Shown: positions 63,839 through 64,000 of the stretch, piece by piece
Numbering within the stretch: position 1 is the stretch's first letter
Layout of the letters: the number at the start of each line of letters is the position of its first letter
Assembly: GCF_010499245.1 (NCBI RefSeq)
Contig: NZ_JAAGOW010000005.1
Span: 1,178,001 to 1,242,000, forward strand
Length of the DNA: 64,000 nucleotides
Source: Variovorax sp. WS11
Lineage (GTDB): Bacteria; Pseudomonadota; Gammaproteobacteria; Burkholderiales; Burkholderiaceae_C
Direction of reading: 5' to 3'
Made by a program: the position numbers and the translations under genes
The notes under the pieces: model-generated
Told to the model about the DNA's origin: nothing
Seen by the model: only the letters and a program-made list of their open reading frames with translations
Database searches by the model: none

Positions 63839-64000
63839 GACAGAACTCTTTTCGTGCCGGGAGCAGTCTTTCAGTATGCGCTGCAGGCGCCTGTCTTGTC
63901 TTCGTCCGCGCGCCGATTTCCTCCAGGAGGTATCAAGCGCGCGTACATCCAGAAGGCGGCCCAGCTCAGCAAGGAGGCCGGCAATGGCCACCGCTACGGT

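Overview
GC-rich DNA (my estimate, above 60% G+C) from what is most likely a betaproteobacterium of the order Burkholderiales, probably the Comamonadaceae or a relative. This rests on the leucine/isovalerate (liu) cluster with a built-in carbonic anhydrase gene, a Bug-type periplasmic binding protein, an AAHS-family aromatic-acid transporter, a KfrA-type protein and the set of insertion sequences. No rRNA, tRNA, CRISPR array or phage structural gene was seen. The window is an accessory region in active decay: about half of the metabolic genes are intact and many neighbours are truncated, frameshifted or split by insertion sequences.

Left part (0.7-10.2 kb): an acyl-CoA synthetase and an aromatic-acid MFS permease, then the leucine catabolic order ivd (a remnant only), can, mccB, liuC, mccA (two frameshifts in the biotin-carrier end) and mvaB, ending in a truncated SDR gene. 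Isovaleryl-CoA dehydrogenase is lost and 3-methylcrotonyl-CoA carboxylase is probably crippled as read, so the pathway looks broken unless the frameshifts are sequencing errors.

10.2-20.1 kb: a patchy catabolic region with two NTF2-like proteins, an SDR, an alcohol dehydrogenase plus DUF1330 pair next to a broken LysR gene, a TetR regulator, and a CYP199-like P450 facing a broken ferredoxin gene. Remnants of a quinone oxidoreductase, purD and a NIPSNAP protein follow, then an NmrA-like oxidoreductase.

20.2-29.6 kb: a LysR regulator divergent from an apparent operon (cyclophilin-like protein, Tat-exported aldo/keto reductase, MFS exporter, SDR, MBL-fold hydrolase). The last gene is split by a complete IS66-family element with perfect 8-bp target duplications. 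29.9-40.1 kb: a second P450, a broken Bug protein, and an acyl-CoA synthetase/TetR pair divergent from an enoyl-CoA hydratase across clear operator repeats. An NmrA-like gene cut by an IS630 element, a quinone oxidoreductase and a 2-keto-4-pentenoate hydratase-like gene complete this part.

40.4-48.2 kb: a different kind of cargo. A tyrosine recombinase lies divergent from a KfrA-like coiled-coil DNA-binding protein, followed by a 773-residue 2OG-Fe(II) oxygenase fusion, a ParE/RelE toxin-antitoxin pair, a YecA-like protein bracketed by a 29-bp repeat, and a split membrane protein. The recombinase-KfrA-oxygenase group is the best candidate here for an undescribed system. 48.4-58.8 kb is an insertion-sequence pile-up (ISKra4 fragment, IS1634, IS66 fragment with a pRiA4 ORF3 passenger, IS4, IS91 with its own integrase, a second IS4) around a broken EAL-GGDEF gene and a KTSC protein. 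The right end holds a SMI1/KNR4 protein, monooxygenase-like genes, a YyaL/DUF255 protein, small membrane proteins and a LivH fragment.
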